A stretch of DNA of 64,000 nt. Origin: Corynebacterium silvaticum (GTDB taxonomy: Bacteria > Actinomycetota > Actinomycetes > Mycobacteriales > Mycobacteriaceae). The stretch covers positions 62,001-126,000 of the forward strand of contig NZ_SDQO02000003.1 of the NCBI RefSeq assembly GCF_004382825.2, written 5' to 3'. This document shows, piece after piece, positions 36,467-46,306 of this stretch (position 1 is its first letter; every line of letters starts with the position of its first letter). The position numbers and the translations under genes are program-made. The notes beneath the pieces are model-generated. The model was not told the origin of the DNA and made no database searches. It saw only the letters and a program-made list of their open reading frames with translations.

Positions 36467-37864
36467 TTATTGATTGTCGTTGAGCGCCCAGGTGGGGCCA
36501 TCGGCGGTGTCTGTGACTGTGATGCCGGCAGCAGCGAGGCGGTCGCGGACCTGATCTGCTGTTGCCCAGTCTTTGGCTTCTCGTGCTGTGGTGCGTCGTT
36601 CCAGCTCTGCGCGTACGAGGACGTCGAGGGCGGCCATCGCGTCCTCAGAAGTATCGGACTCTGTACTCCAATGCTCTGATTGTGGGTCGACTCCCAGCAC
36701 CGCAGTCATGGCTCGTATCGAGGAAGCAAGACGCTGCGCCTCTGCGATATCGCCCGAAGACAACGCGGTATTACCAGCGCGAACTAGGCCATGAATCTCT
36801 GCAAGCGCCTTGGGAACGGCAAGGTCATCGTCCAAAGCCGCTGCAAATTCTGGTGTCCAGGTTCCGCTACCCACCGGGCCGACTTTTGCCAGGAATGCCT
36901 CAATACGACGATAGCCAGCGGCTGCCTCTAAGAGAGCATTATCGGAATATTCGAGCATGGAACGATAGTGGGCTGAGCCAAGGTAATAACGAAGCTCTAC
37001 CGGGCGTACTTTCTCCAAAATATTGGGAACAGAAAGAACGTTGCCCAGTGATTTTGACATCTTTTCCCCGCTCATGGTCACCCAGTGATTGTGCATCCAA
37101 TACTGAGCAAACCCATCACCTGCGGCATGCGATTGCGCAATTTCGTTCTCGTGATGCGGGAATTGTAAGTCAAGGCCGCCGCAGTGAATATCGAATTCAC
37201 CGCCGAGATACCACGTGGCCATCGCGGAGCACTCAAGATGCCAGCCGGGGCGACCGTCTCCCCAAGGAGTGGGCCAGGATGGTTCGCCTGGTTTGGCGGC
37301 CTTCCACAGCGCAAAATCGTGCGCGCCACGCTTGCCGTGATTTTCTGTCTCGCCTTGTTCCATCTCTTCGACTTTATTGCCAGAGAGGCTTCCGTAGTCT
37401 GAGCCCTGCGCCGCAGTCCAGGCAGAAACATCAAAGTAGACGGAGCCTTCGGCTTCATAGGCATAACCGTTATCTATGAGGCGCTGCATATAGTCGATCA
37501 TTTGAGTGACGTGACCGGTGGCACGAGGCTCAACGGAGGGCGGGAGAACCCCGAGCTGATCGTATGCCCACGTGAACTCTCGTTCATAGGTGGATACCCA
37601 TTCCCACCAGGGGCGGCCATGCTCTTCTGCTTTGCGAAGAATCTTGTCATCAATATCCGTGACGTTACGAACAAACGCAACATCGAGGCCTTTAGCAAGC
37701 AGCCATCGGCGCAGGATATCAAAAGCGACTCCCGAGCGAACATGCCCAATATGCGGCTGTGCTTGAGGAGTTGCCCCACACAGGTAGATCGATGCGTGTC
37801 CTTCACGCAAAGGCGTGAAATCTCGAAGCGAGCGTGTTCCTGTGTCAAAGATGCGTAGAGTCAC
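36467..37864 (-). CDS. cysS: Cysteine--tRNA ligase
   Basis: 465 residues, class I synthetase. HIGH motif in [18 protein letters not shown] in [11 protein letters not shown], zinc ligands including YLCGATP and HLECSAMA...[15 protein letters not shown]. It charges tRNA-Cys. Intact; it belongs to the operon that runs from carD to rlmB, an arrangement common in actinobacteria. Confidence 0.97.
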   Translation of the reverse strand: MTLRIFDTGTRSLRDFTPLREGHASIYLCGATPQAQPHIGHVRSGVAFDILRRWLLAKGLDVAFVRNVTDIDDKILRKAEEHGRPWWEWVSTYEREFTWAYDQLGVLPPSVEPRATGHVTQMIDYMQRLIDNGYAYEAEGSVYFDVSAWTAAQGSDYGSLSGNKVEEMEQGETENHGKRGAHDFALWKAAKPGEPSWPTPWGDGRPGWHLECSAMATWYLGGEFDIHCGGLDLQFPHHENEIAQSHAAGDGFAQYWMHNHWVTMSGEKMSKSLGNVLSVPNILEKVRPVELRYYLGSAHYRSMLEYSDNALLEAAAGYRRIEAFLAKVGPVGSGTWTPEFAAALDDDLAVPKALAEIHGLVRAGNTALSSGDIAEAQRLASSIRAMTAVLGVDPQSEHWSTESDTSEDAMAALDVLVRAELERRTTAREAKDWATADQVRDRLAAAGITVTDTADGPTWALNDNQ

Positions 37865-37924
37865 AAAAACTAGTCTATCGGACGTGGAAGCATTTGCTTC
37901 ATTTGCTTAATCCACGCCCAGCGG

Positions 37925-38404
37925 TTACTTCCATACCACCGCCGTGGCCACGGCGGCCCGCCCCTCGCTGCGCCCCGTAAAACCGAGATGATCAGTCGTG
38001 GTGGCCGATACGGAAACGGGTGCACCAAGGATCTCGCTCATCACACGTTCGGCTTCTTCACGGCGTGGTCCCATCTTAGGGCTTTGCCCCACCAGTTGCA
38101 CGGCACCGTTTCCGATGGTGAATCCATGCTCTTCCAGCAAAGCTCGGCATCCTTGCAGTAAGCGGGCACCGGAAACCCCGTCGTATTCTTTTCTTCCCAC
38201 TCCCACAAAGGAACCTAGATCGCCGAGGTTTGCTGCGGACAGGAGGGCGTCGACAAGCGAATGCGCGACCACGTCTCCATCGGAGTGTCCCTCGCAGCCA
38301 TCTTGGCCGGGAAAGAGCAGGCAGGCGATCCAGCAGGGCTTGCCTGCCTCGATTTGGTGGGCGTCGGTGGCAATCCCCACGCGTGGGATGATCGGGTTAG
38401 TCAC
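37925..38404 (-). CDS. ispF: 2-C-methyl-D-erythritol 2,4-cyclodiphosphate synthase
   Basis: 159 residues from GTG 38404. Metal site in GIATDAHQ (family motif DxH), [17 protein letters not shown], and the C-terminal [14 protein letters not shown] match the trimeric IspF family. It catalyses the fifth step of the non-mevalonate isoprenoid route. GTG overlaps the ispD stop (GTGACTAA), so the two are translationally coupled; the longer upstream start would extend into ispD without need. Confidence 0.95.
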   Translation of the reverse strand: MTNPIIPRVGIATDAHQIEAGKPCWIACLLFPGQDGCEGHSDGDVVAHSLVDALLSAANLGDLGSFVGVGRKEYDGVSGARLLQGCRALLEEHGFTIGNGAVQLVGQSPKMGPRREEAERVMSEILGAPVSVSATTTDHLGFTGRSEGRAAVATAVVWK

Positions 38405-39134
38405 TGGGCACCTCAAAGATCGTAGGTTCGGCTTCGTCGGTCACTGCCTTGGCCAGCGCATAATCCAATGGTGTGGTTACTTTGAAGGCCATAGGGTCCC
38501 CCTGCACGCACTGAACGTTCGCGCCGAACCATTCCATAAGGCTGGCATCATCAGTAGCGATAAATTCAGGTTGTTGCTCGAAATAAGCAAGATTCGCGGC
38601 ACGCAATTGAGCCAGGTCGAAGCCCTGCGGGGTCTGAACCGCGCGTAACGACGAGCGCGCGGGGGTACGCAGCACCGTCGTGTCGTCGACTTCTTTGATT
38701 GTGTCTGCCACGGGCAGGACCGGAATAACGGCCTCCGTCCCTTCCAAAACCGCACGGGCGACTCGCGCAATCATCCCCGGCGGGGTCAAAGCACGGGCAG
38801 AATCGTGGATCAGTACTACCGCGTCTTCATCAGGTAAAGACTGCAAACCACACCAGACCGAATCAGCCCTTTCTACCCCGCCGTGTACTAGCCGCACGGG
38901 AATTTCTGGGGAGGAAAGCAGCCCTGCCTGGTCTAAAATGCGCTCAGCGTAGTCCTGCATCTCTGGGCTAATGATCACGATCACCTCATCAACGATGCCG
39001 GAGGTGATCATGGCCTGGACAGATCTAACCAAGAGCGCTGTGCCCCGAAGCGGCACATAGGCTTTAGGTAACTCAGCCCCCAGGCGCTTACCTTTGCCCG
39101 CTGCCGCAACGATGGCTACGACGCGCCTAGACAT
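38397..39134 (-). CDS. ispD: 2-C-methyl-D-erythritol 4-phosphate cytidylyltransferase
   Basis: 245 residues from ATG 39134, eight bases after the carD stop. Nucleotide-binding [24 protein letters not shown], and [14 protein letters not shown] are classical IspD motifs. It makes CDP-methylerythritol for isoprenoid synthesis. An upstream start would invade carD and is rejected. Confidence 0.95.
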   Translation of the reverse strand: MSRRVVAIVAAAGKGKRLGAELPKAYVPLRGTALLVRSVQAMITSGIVDEVIVIISPEMQDYAERILDQAGLLSSPEIPVRLVHGGVERADSVWCGLQSLPDEDAVVLIHDSARALTPPGMIARVARAVLEGTEAVIPVLPVADTIKEVDDTTVLRTPARSSLRAVQTPQGFDLAQLRAANLAYFEQQPEFIATDDASLMEWFGANVQCVQGDPMAFKVTTPLDYALAKAVTDEAEPTIFEVPSD

Positions 39135-39141
39135 CGTAGTT

Positions 39142-39723
39142 CTAGTCCTCGTCATCAAAGCTGAGGTCATCCAGATCGATGTCTGACTCCTCAACTTTGT
39201 TGACCTCAGGGAGGTCAATGCCGGCAGCGCGATGACGCTCAACGGTCGCGTCTACCTGTGCAAGCAGCTCATCTGCCTTCTTTTCATCGATGTTCTCTGC
39301 CAGTGCCAGCTCACCGACGAGCACCTGACGTGCCTTGGCGAGCATGCGCTTTTCGCCAGCGGACAGGCCTCGGCCCTGATCGCGACGCCACAGGTCACGA
39401 ACTACCTCAGCGACCTTGTTCACGTCACCGGAAGCAAGACGCTCCTGGTTTGCTTTGAAACGACGAGACCAGTTACCGGCTTCCTCCACGTCGATTTCCC
39501 TCAAGAACCCAAAGACCTTTTGCAGGCCTTCATCATCGACGACGTCACGCACGCCCACCAGCTCCGCGTTCTTGGAGGGAACGCGAACCACGAGATCCGA
39601 TTGGTTGATTTGGAGGACCAAGAATTCCAAGGTCTCACCGTTCATTTCACGCTGTTCGATCGCCTCGATGACTGCGGCACCATGATGCGGATAGACGACG
39701 GTATCGCCGACCTTGAATTCCAT
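39142..39723 (-). CDS. carD: CarD-family RNA polymerase-binding transcription regulator
   Basis: 193 residues. N-terminal Tudor-like RNAP-interaction domain ([21 protein letters not shown]), then the helical DNA-binding domain with the basic/aromatic wedge ([17 protein letters not shown]) and an acidic C-terminus ([13 protein letters not shown]). It stabilises the open promoter complex and is essential in mycobacteria. AAGGAG precedes ATG 39723. It heads the operon with ispD and ispF. Confidence 0.95.
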   Translation of the reverse strand: MEFKVGDTVVYPHHGAAVIEAIEQREMNGETLEFLVLQINQSDLVVRVPSKNAELVGVRDVVDDEGLQKVFGFLREIDVEEAGNWSRRFKANQERLASGDVNKVAEVVRDLWRRDQGRGLSAGEKRMLAKARQVLVGELALAENIDEKKADELLAQVDATVERHRAAGIDLPEVNKVEESDIDLDDLSFDDED

Positions 39724-40068
39724 CTAAACTCCTTGAGCGTTCGGGTTTAACCGCCGTATTCTACCACGACTCCAACCAGCACTTTTAGCCGAGTGCACTA
39801 TTCCCACACTATTCACATCTGAACCGGACGATAAAAGATTTTTGTTCCAGAAAAATGCATGGCGAGATATGCAAAATACTCGACTGATCCCCACCGCAAG
39901 GCAAAAAGTTCCCATGGTTCTAAAGTTTCCCCCCGTTTGGCTTCACTGCTACACAAATAACTGTGTGAACAGCAGCACTAGATACTAGAGTGAAGAACGA
40001 AAAATGTGACGAAACTCTGCTCACACTCGTCACGCCCCTACAGTCTCACCCCTATGGAGGACCAACAA
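39724..40068. other. Divergent intergenic region carD / lipoprotein
   Basis: About 345 bases with two divergent promoters expected. On the minus strand TAGAATAC near 39756-39763 could be the carD -10. I see no gene or conserved RNA element. Confidence 0.45.
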
Positions 40069-40626
40069 GTGAAGTCCATGAAGTCTGTCGCCCGTCGTGG
40101 CGCTTTGATCTCCGTCGCTGCAGTGTCCACAATTGCTCTGGCAGCCTGCAGCGCAGGACAGATCACTCAGACCTCTTCACAGGTCGCAGCTGTGGACGGA
40201 ACCCAGGCCGACACCGAGAACGGCACCATCGCAATCCGCGACGTCACCGTTCACCTCACCGACAAGGGCGAAGCAGGCGTAAAATTCACTGCTATCAACC
40301 AGCACAACAGCAACGCGCGCCACACGCTGAAGTCCATCACCGTTCGCGGAGAAAAAGCAGTGATCACCGGGGAGACCACAATCAACTCGGACTGTTCCCT
40401 CGTTGGCGATGTCCCTTCTGAGCTGGCCAAGCTCACCAAGCCAAAGAACATCTGCATCGAGCATGTTTCCACCACGATTGCTAACACCGGCCTAGCTGTT
40501 GGCGGTAACAAGGAGGTTGTCTTCTCCTTCGATTCCGGCACCATCACCACCACCGCAACAATCTCCACTCCGGTTGTTGAATCCGGCACCCAGGATCGCG
40601 AGGTCGGCGGCCACGCCGCCCATTAA
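40069..40626 (+). CDS. Secreted lipoprotein
   Basis: 185 residues from GTG 40069, with GGAGG upstream. Signal peptide with lipobox LAAC (about Cys24). The mature part is a beta-sandwich-like domain (TIAIRDVTVHLTDKGEAGVKFTA..., CSLVGDVP..., CIEHVSTTI) with two Cys spaced for a disulphide, ending in GGHAAH. A corynebacterial lipoprotein is often found between carD and radA; function unknown. The chosen start avoids a long leaderless upstream frame. Confidence 0.8.
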   Translation: MKSMKSVARRGALISVAAVSTIALAACSAGQITQTSSQVAAVDGTQADTENGTIAIRDVTVHLTDKGEAGVKFTAINQHNSNARHTLKSITVRGEKAVITGETTINSDCSLVGDVPSELAKLTKPKNICIEHVSTTIANTGLAVGGNKEVVFSFDSGTITTTATISTPVVESGTQDREVGGHAAH

Positions 40627-40644
40627 TCATTAGCCATAAGCTTC

Positions 40645-40690
40645 AAAGGCTCCTCCATAAATACTTACAGAGGAGCCTTTAGTCGTTTTT
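40645..40690. terminator. Bidirectional terminator between convergent genes
   Basis: AAAGGCTCCTC (40645-40655) pairs with GAGGAGCCTTT (40670-40680), followed by TAGTCGTTTTT on the plus strand. It serves the lipoprotein gene and the opposing surface protein gene. Confidence 0.8.
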
Positions 40691-42140
40691 ATTTAACTTT
40701 GCGCAGTACCGCGATACCGCCAGCGATAGCCAAGAAACCAATCGCATTGAATGCTAAAGCCGTAGGAAGCATTCCTCCCATAAATTCACCTTGAGCCTCG
40801 TGCATACTGTGCATTTCACCGGGGAAAACCCACGGGCCTTTGGCCATCGGCTGGGGCTCAGCCATAGCGGTATGCTGTGGTTCTTTATCCACAACTTTGA
40901 CCTCTTTAGTCGGCTTCCCGCTCTTATCTCTGCCCGCGTTCACCTGCACGCTCACGTCGCTATGCCGCGGCTGTCCCCCTGTTTCCTCTTGAGGCGCAGG
41001 AACCGCATGCGGCTCTTGGGCAGGGGCTTCTCGACGCTCCTGCGTCTCCGGGTGCTGCCCGCGCTCGCTGTCGTGCCTCCGCACCCTAGGAATAGTCGGA
41101 ACAAGCACACGCTCCGCACGCGTTTCCTCTGCGACTCCTTCCCCCAGAAGATCCAGCAAGGAGGCTAAGCCCGACACGTCAACATCGGATTTTGTGGGCT
41201 TCTTTTCTGCTTTCAGCTCAGCAGGTACCTGCGGCTCTTTCTTCTGCGGGGCCATAGGCAATGGCTTGCCCTCGTTAGCCACAAAGCGGGGAGGATTCTC
41301 GAAATCTTCAAATCCCCACGGCTCACTGACAACCATCGGCGGAGCATCTAGATCCAGCACGTCCAACGGAGCATCCACAAAATCTTGCGGCGCTTCTGAC
41401 TGTTCCTCATGAGGACCAGTCACGTCTTTAAAAGGCTCGTCTGAAAAGCTGTCGGCCATGGGTGGGCCGTCACTAGGCTTCTCAGCGCTCGGAAACCAAT
41501 TCTCTTCCATGTCTGAGAAATAAGACTTTTGAAGCGATAAATCAGACATCTCTTGAGACTTAGGATCCACGTGTATCACTGCCCGACCAAAACGATCCAA
41601 ATCAAAGGTGACCGGACCGGGGCCTGTCTGAAGCACTGTGGCATTCACAGTGACGCTCCCCGAGGAAGTCTGGCCTGCTATTTCTTTATTAAAAGTGACG
41701 CTTAACTGGTTGTTTACATCAATAACACCGTGCGCGATCACCCTCTTTAACGCGCGATCAGGAATCTCAAAAGTAAGCGGTCCCCCAATATCCAGTTGCT
41801 TGGGCAGTTGGTACCGAATCGTGTCCCCCGCACCAATTCCCACCGCATCTTTCCACGCGATAGCGACGCTAACGCGCTGCCCCTCCTCTATGTGAAATTC
41901 CCGGCCAGCGTGCCCACCCACCGGAGAAACTTTCACATCCACGATCGAAGCGCTTAAGTCCCGAGGCGCCCCCGCAACAGGTCGTCCCAATGTCTGAGAA
42001 GGTCCGATTGTAGCCGAAGAGACACTTACAATCTCAGAGGCACCATGTGCCATAGCTGGGGCAGAAAATGCGACCGCCATGCAAGTAAACGAGCTGGCAA
42101 AGCCCACCCTTGCAACATCTCGCACTTTTCTTGCACCCAT
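40689..42140 (-). CDS. Surface-anchored protein with Ig-like N-domain, Pro/Glu-rich stalk and C-terminal anchor
   Basis: 483 residues. Signal peptide (cleavage near AMAHG), an adhesin-like beta domain (about 45-190: VKVSPVGGHAGREF, RYQLPKQLDIGGPLTFEIP, VTFNKEIAGQ), a long hydrophilic Pro/Glu/Asp-rich stalk (about 200-450) and a C-terminal hydrophobic helix with basic end (GGMLPTALAFNAIGFL... VLRKVK). The LPTAL before the helix resembles but does not match LPXTG, so it may be membrane-anchored rather than sortase-linked. The architecture suggests host or surface adhesion. It is a single gene convergent with the lipoprotein gene. Confidence 0.75.
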   Translation of the reverse strand: MGARKVRDVARVGFASSFTCMAVAFSAPAMAHGASEIVSVSSATIGPSQTLGRPVAGAPRDLSASIVDVKVSPVGGHAGREFHIEEGQRVSVAIAWKDAVGIGAGDTIRYQLPKQLDIGGPLTFEIPDRALKRVIAHGVIDVNNQLSVTFNKEIAGQTSSGSVTVNATVLQTGPGPVTFDLDRFGRAVIHVDPKSQEMSDLSLQKSYFSDMEENWFPSAEKPSDGPPMADSFSDEPFKDVTGPHEEQSEAPQDFVDAPLDVLDLDAPPMVVSEPWGFEDFENPPRFVANEGKPLPMAPQKKEPQVPAELKAEKKPTKSDVDVSGLASLLDLLGEGVAEETRAERVLVPTIPRVRRHDSERGQHPETQERREAPAQEPHAVPAPQEETGGQPRHSDVSVQVNAGRDKSGKPTKEVKVVDKEPQHTAMAEPQPMAKGPWVFPGEMHSMHEAQGEFMGGMLPTALAFNAIGFLAIAGGIAVLRKVK

Positions 42141-42540
42141 GTATACCTACCTAAATTCAGCTTCGCGGAGCACCCACGCCGAGCCGAATGAAATCTAAGC
42201 TTTTCCCTAAGCCTATTTTTAATTTACTCCTGTCATAGTAGTTGAATTTCCCAAACAGCAACAACTTTTCCCACATTTTTCCGCAAACCAATAACCCCCT
42301 TACTCAGGACACATAACCCCCAAGGACCAGCCGGTAGTGCAACCTTTCATCAATTAAGACTTTAGGTAATTATAATTTTTACTTCAGGAAAATAGGCACC
42401 TTTATTTTTTAATATCTGCACCGGTGCAACTACCAGTAATTATGCATTTTTACCCATTATTTCAAGACATTTTCATGTAGTCCGCAGCATTCGAACATCC
42501 GGGGGGCACCGATGTCATGGGCGTGTCCTATGGTGTTCTC
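42141..42540. other. A+T-rich intergenic region between the surface protein and radA
   Basis: About 400 bases, strikingly A/T rich around 42345-42475. It must carry the divergent promoters of the surface protein and radA. No gene or defined RNA element is recognised. Confidence 0.45.
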
Positions 42541-43920
42541 ATGGCAAAGAAAGCGCGCAGCATTCACACGTGCAAAGAATGCGGATATTCCTCCCCCAAA
42601 TGGTTGGGACGCTGCCCCGAATGCGGGTCTTGGGGAACCATGGAGGAACAGCGCGTGAGCGCTCCGACAAGTGCCCCAAGCGTCTCATCGAGGCCCCTAG
42701 GTCTCACACCAACGTCACCCGCTGTGTCGATCACTAGCATTAATGCACATACATCGGTTACACGCTCAACAGGCATCAGCGAACTTGATCGGGTTCTGGG
42801 CACAGGCATCGTTCCAGGCTCAGTAGTACTGCTTGCAGGCGAGCCGGGTGTGGGTAAATCAACTCTCCTCTTAGAAGTGGCAAGTAAGTGGGCACAACAG
42901 CCCGACGGCGATTCCACCCGAATCGCACTCTATGTCACGGCGGAAGAATCTGCTGGACAGGTGCGCATGCGAGCCGAACGCACCGGAGCGCTGCAGGACA
43001 CCCTATACCTTGCCGCAGAGTCACACCTGGATATTGTCTTTGGCCATGTAGAGCAGTTAAAACCAAGTCTGCTTATCGTGGATTCCGTACAAACTATGCA
43101 AGCCGCAGGCGTAGAAGGCGTCGCAGGAGGTGTGGCGCAGTCACGCGCGGTGACTGCCGCGTTAACAAGTCTCGCAAAGACCACCGGCATCCCTATCCTC
43201 CTGGTGGGACACGTAACCAAAGACGGAAATGTAGCGGGTCCCCGCGTCTTGGAGCATCTTGTGGACGTAGTCCTTAACTTTGAAGGCGACAGACACTCCA
43301 GCCTCCGAATGCTGCGTGGCATCAAAAACCGTTTTGGGGCTACTGATGAAGTCGGCTGTTTTGAGCAACAGTCCGACGGCATCCATGCGGTCCCCGATCC
43401 CTCTGGGCTCTTTCTTTCACATCACGGCGCCACGCCCGACGGCACAGCCGTCACAGTGGCTATGGATGGAGTGCGCCCCATTGTTGCTGAGGTGCAGTCA
43501 CTCGTAGTGCCCACTGAAGCTAAAAACCCGCGCCGCGCAGTCACCGGCCTTGATCCTACGAGAGTCCCCATGGTTCTTGCAGTCCTTGCCGCCAGAGCTG
43601 GCAAAAGAACACATAGCAGTGAGGTCTATGTGGCCACCGTAGGTGGCATGAAAGTGGGAGAACCTGCTACGGATCTTGCTATCGCGCTTGCCACCGCTAG
43701 CGCGCTGATGCGTACCCCCTTGCCGCCTAAAACAATTGTCTTAGGGGAAGTAGGGCTTGCCGGGGAAATCAGGCGGGTGCCCAACATTGATCGCCGGCTT
43801 GCAGAGGCACAACGACTCGGATACACCGCCGCCATCATCCCGGATGGCACCACCACGGCAAAGGGGATAGCCGTTAAAAAAGTACGCGACATCCAAGAAG
43901 CCCTGGATGCCGCGTTTTAA
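42541..43920 (+). CDS. radA: DNA repair protein RadA
   Basis: 459 residues from ATG 42541 (MAKKARS). N-terminal zinc finger CKECGYSSPKWLGRCPECG, RecA-like ATPase with Walker A GEPGVGKS, the RadA-specific KNRFG motif, and a Lon-like C-terminal domain (VYVATVGGMKVGEPATDLAIA). RadA promotes branch migration in recombinational repair and transformation. An in-frame ATG 24 bases upstream is a possible alternative start. Confidence 0.95.
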   Translation: MAKKARSIHTCKECGYSSPKWLGRCPECGSWGTMEEQRVSAPTSAPSVSSRPLGLTPTSPAVSITSINAHTSVTRSTGISELDRVLGTGIVPGSVVLLAGEPGVGKSTLLLEVASKWAQQPDGDSTRIALYVTAEESAGQVRMRAERTGALQDTLYLAAESHLDIVFGHVEQLKPSLLIVDSVQTMQAAGVEGVAGGVAQSRAVTAALTSLAKTTGIPILLVGHVTKDGNVAGPRVLEHLVDVVLNFEGDRHSSLRMLRGIKNRFGATDEVGCFEQQSDGIHAVPDPSGLFLSHHGATPDGTAVTVAMDGVRPIVAEVQSLVVPTEAKNPRRAVTGLDPTRVPMVLAVLAARAGKRTHSSEVYVATVGGMKVGEPATDLAIALATASALMRTPLPPKTIVLGEVGLAGEIRRVPNIDRRLAEAQRLGYTAAIIPDGTTTAKGIAVKKVRDIQEALDAAF

Positions 43921-43929
43921 AGATCGACG

Positions 43930-44640
43930 CTATTGAAGGTTAAAGGTGTAGGCCGGCGAGGGGTTGCCACCGATAACAGTGTGGAGATAGTAGCTTCCGG
44001 CAGGCACTGGTTGGCGACCCGAACATTGCTTTGGTGCGCTGCCGGTCCTAGACCAGATGGCCTCAAAGTAGCGTTCTTCGCCAGCTTTGAACACGGTCTT
44101 TCCTTTAGCGACAGCCTGGTTGCAGTCTATGTCCGACCAGATTCGCTGGTTTGTTGCAAGGTTATAAACCTCAAACCGCAGCGGATTCTCGTCAGCGTTA
44201 ATCTCGCAGTCCGCTTTGGTGGGGTTCTTTACCGTCATAAAGAACTTTGGCTGTGCTTTGGCGTCGTAATTCGCCTGGTCACTCGCGGCAGAAACAACAA
44301 GGTCTTCCACCGCACACGTCGTCTTCGCATCAGCGGCAACGCTGGAAGTCGGCTCGGAAGATGATTTTTGTGAGTCAGACGCCTTCTCAGACTCGGTGCT
44401 CTTTTCTGTGCTACGCCCAGAAGTTTCAGAAGCCCGTGCAGAGCTCGTTGTCGTCTCCGCGGCCGATGCCCCGGAGTCGGCCACGTTAGTGCTCTCGGCG
44501 TCTCCCCCACCAATGGTTGAAAGAACCCACACAATGAGGAGAACCACAACCACGAGCGCCACCACGGCGGCTGCTCGGCGCCGCTGGTAGTAGACCTCGG
44601 GCAGCCGCCGGTTCTCATGTTGTTCGCTTCGTCGATCCAC
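43930..44640 (-). CDS. Membrane-anchored extracellular protein with Ser/Thr-rich linker
   Basis: 236 residues. Cytoplasmic basic N-terminus, one membrane helix (about 23-44), a Ser/Thr/Glu-rich linker (about 50-105), and a compact extracellular beta domain with conserved-looking Cys (TTCAVEDL, ADCEIN, DIDCNQ, KQCSG) and an AGSYYLHTVIGG end, resembling DUF4232/intracellular proteinase-inhibitor-like folds. Convergent with radA. The function is unknown; proteins like this are typical of corynebacterial envelopes. Confidence 0.7.
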   Translation of the reverse strand: MDRRSEQHENRRLPEVYYQRRRAAAVVALVVVVLLIVWVLSTIGGGDAESTNVADSGASAAETTTSSARASETSGRSTEKSTESEKASDSQKSSSEPTSSVAADAKTTCAVEDLVVSAASDQANYDAKAQPKFFMTVKNPTKADCEINADENPLRFEVYNLATNQRIWSDIDCNQAVAKGKTVFKAGEERYFEAIWSRTGSAPKQCSGRQPVPAGSYYLHTVIGGNPSPAYTFNLQ

Positions 44641-44707
44641 GTACTCAGACTAAGTGTTTTCCATGGTCGTCTGGGGGAACATCGTGGCGTGTCTTCACGA
44701 GTCTTTC

Positions 44708-45337
44708 TTAAAACCCGATCGTGTGGAGGGTTTCCACCTTGCCGTCGGATAACCGATACCGGGCGGAAACCAAGGCCGTGCGGTGTTCTTCCACCGCTTT
44801 GCAAATAGCCGGAGAAGTCTGCAAAATCCGTGTGACCGTGGCTGTGGCGTGGTGGCGCTCAAAGTCCGCATGATCACTGCTACCTGCGTTTTTAGACTCT
44901 AGAATGCTGGGTGCGATCTGCTCGACCAGCGTGCGCTGGAAGCCAGCCGGTGCACCGTCGCCCTCGATAACTTTTGCAGTAGCAGCCACCGCACCGCACG
45001 ATTCATGGCCTAAGACCACGACTACTTCCACCCCCAGGCCGGCGACGGCAAATTCAAGCGAGGCTAATACGCCGGTATCTATCACTTCTCCTGCTGTGCG
45101 GATAACGAAGATGTCACCAAAGCCGGCGTCGAAAAGCATTTCCGCTGGAACACGCGAGTCACAGCACGTAAAAACGCACGTCCGCGGGGCCTGGCCTTTT
45201 TTTAATTCATCACGACGCGCCACGTCCTGGTTGGGACGCTGGGGATTTCCCGAGGCAAATCGCGCATTGCCCTCAAGAAGCAGTGCCCACGCTTGTTCAG
45301 GATCACGAGGGGAATGAGAGTTATATCCGTACGACAT
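44708..45337 (-). CDS. Beta-class carbonic anhydrase
   Basis: 209 residues from ATG 45337. Zinc ligands and catalytic dyad in FTCCDSRVPAE (Cys, Asp-Arg) and GHESCGAV (His, Cys) are complete. It interconverts CO2 and bicarbonate, supplying bicarbonate for carboxylases; in C. glutamicum the beta enzyme is needed for growth in air. The gene lies divergent from mutY with only 78 bases between, so both promoters share this space. Confidence 0.93.
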   Translation of the reverse strand: MSYGYNSHSPRDPEQAWALLLEGNARFASGNPQRPNQDVARRDELKKGQAPRTCVFTCCDSRVPAEMLFDAGFGDIFVIRTAGEVIDTGVLASLEFAVAGLGVEVVVVLGHESCGAVAATAKVIEGDGAPAGFQRTLVEQIAPSILESKNAGSSDHADFERHHATATVTRILQTSPAICKAVEEHRTALVSARYRLSDGKVETLHTIGF

Positions 45338-45415
45338 GCCATATATTCTTGCACCCCTAGCCTCATAAATGTGACATTGCACTCAGGTAGGGGGTTACAC
45401 TGGGTACCCACGAAT

Positions 45416-46303
45416 ATGAATGCATCAGAGAAAAACAACATCATCACGGCCCTTTTACGCTGGTATCGTGCTAACGCCCGTGCAATCATTTGGCGTACCC
45501 CCGAAACCTCCCCGTGGGGGATCCTTCTCAGCGAAGTCATGAGTCAGCAGACTCCCGTGGCACGCGTTGAGCCGATATGGACGCAGTGGATGGAAAGATG
45601 GCCTACCCCTCGGGACTTTGCGCAAGCACCCAAAGATGAGTTTCTTCGGGCATGGGGCAGCCTCGGGTATCCGCGCCGCGCGCTGCGGCTGCACCAATGC
45701 GCCCAGCAGATAGTCGCGCTCCACGGCGGAGAAGTCCCAGCAGACGTAGAGAAACTCCTCGCGCTGCCGGGTATTGGCGACTACACCGCCCGCGCGGTAG
45801 CAGCGTTTTCCTTTGGCCAGCGAGTAGCGGTGGTAGACACCAATGTCAGGCGCGTTTACCACCGGCTTTACCTTGGACGTTACCTCGCGGGAAACCCTTC
45901 CAAAAAGGAGATCGCGGAGGTACAGGACCTGTTGCCGGAACACGATGCGCCTGAGTTTTCTGTGGCGCTTATGGAACTCGGTGCGCTCGTCTGCACCACC
46001 ACGCCTGCATGCGAAGCATGCCCCGTGCGCTCCCACTGTGCGTGGATCGCTGCCGGCGAGCCCCGCCCCAGCGAGGAAGAACTGGTAGCTAAAAAGAAGC
46101 GCGTACAAAAGTTTGTGGGTACGGATCGGCAGGTTCGTGGCCTTATCATGGCGCTCTTGCGCTCCGCTGACGCCCCGGTCCCCCTCAGCAGTATCGACAT
46201 CCTATGGCCGGACGCGTCGCAACGCTCCCGCGCACTTTTTTCGTTGCTTGACGACGGCCTCGCTGAGCAGAACGCAGACGGGCTCTTCCACCTCCCCAGG
46301 TAA
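45416..46303 (+). CDS. mutY: Adenine DNA glycosylase MutY
   Basis: 295 residues from ATG 45416. Catalytic Glu in LLSEVMSQQTPVARV, helix-hairpin-helix LPGIGDYTARAVAAF, catalytic Asp in VVDTNVRRVY, and the iron-sulphur ligands in CTTTPACEACPVRSHC. It removes adenine mispaired with 8-oxoguanine. Shorter than E. coli MutY because the C-terminal recognition domain is reduced, as usual in corynebacteria. The plus-strand stop lies three bases from the convergent exporter stop. Confidence 0.93.
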   Translation: MNASEKNNIITALLRWYRANARAIIWRTPETSPWGILLSEVMSQQTPVARVEPIWTQWMERWPTPRDFAQAPKDEFLRAWGSLGYPRRALRLHQCAQQIVALHGGEVPADVEKLLALPGIGDYTARAVAAFSFGQRVAVVDTNVRRVYHRLYLGRYLAGNPSKKEIAEVQDLLPEHDAPEFSVALMELGALVCTTTPACEACPVRSHCAWIAAGEPRPSEEELVAKKKRVQKFVGTDRQVRGLIMALLRSADAPVPLSSIDILWPDASQRSRALFSLLDDGLAEQNADGLFHLPR

Positions 46304-46306
46304 GCG

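Noticed and set aside
42340..42480. Riboswitch or small RNA upstream of radA
   Set aside because: Only A+T richness is evident; no conserved stem arrangement or terminator could be recognised.
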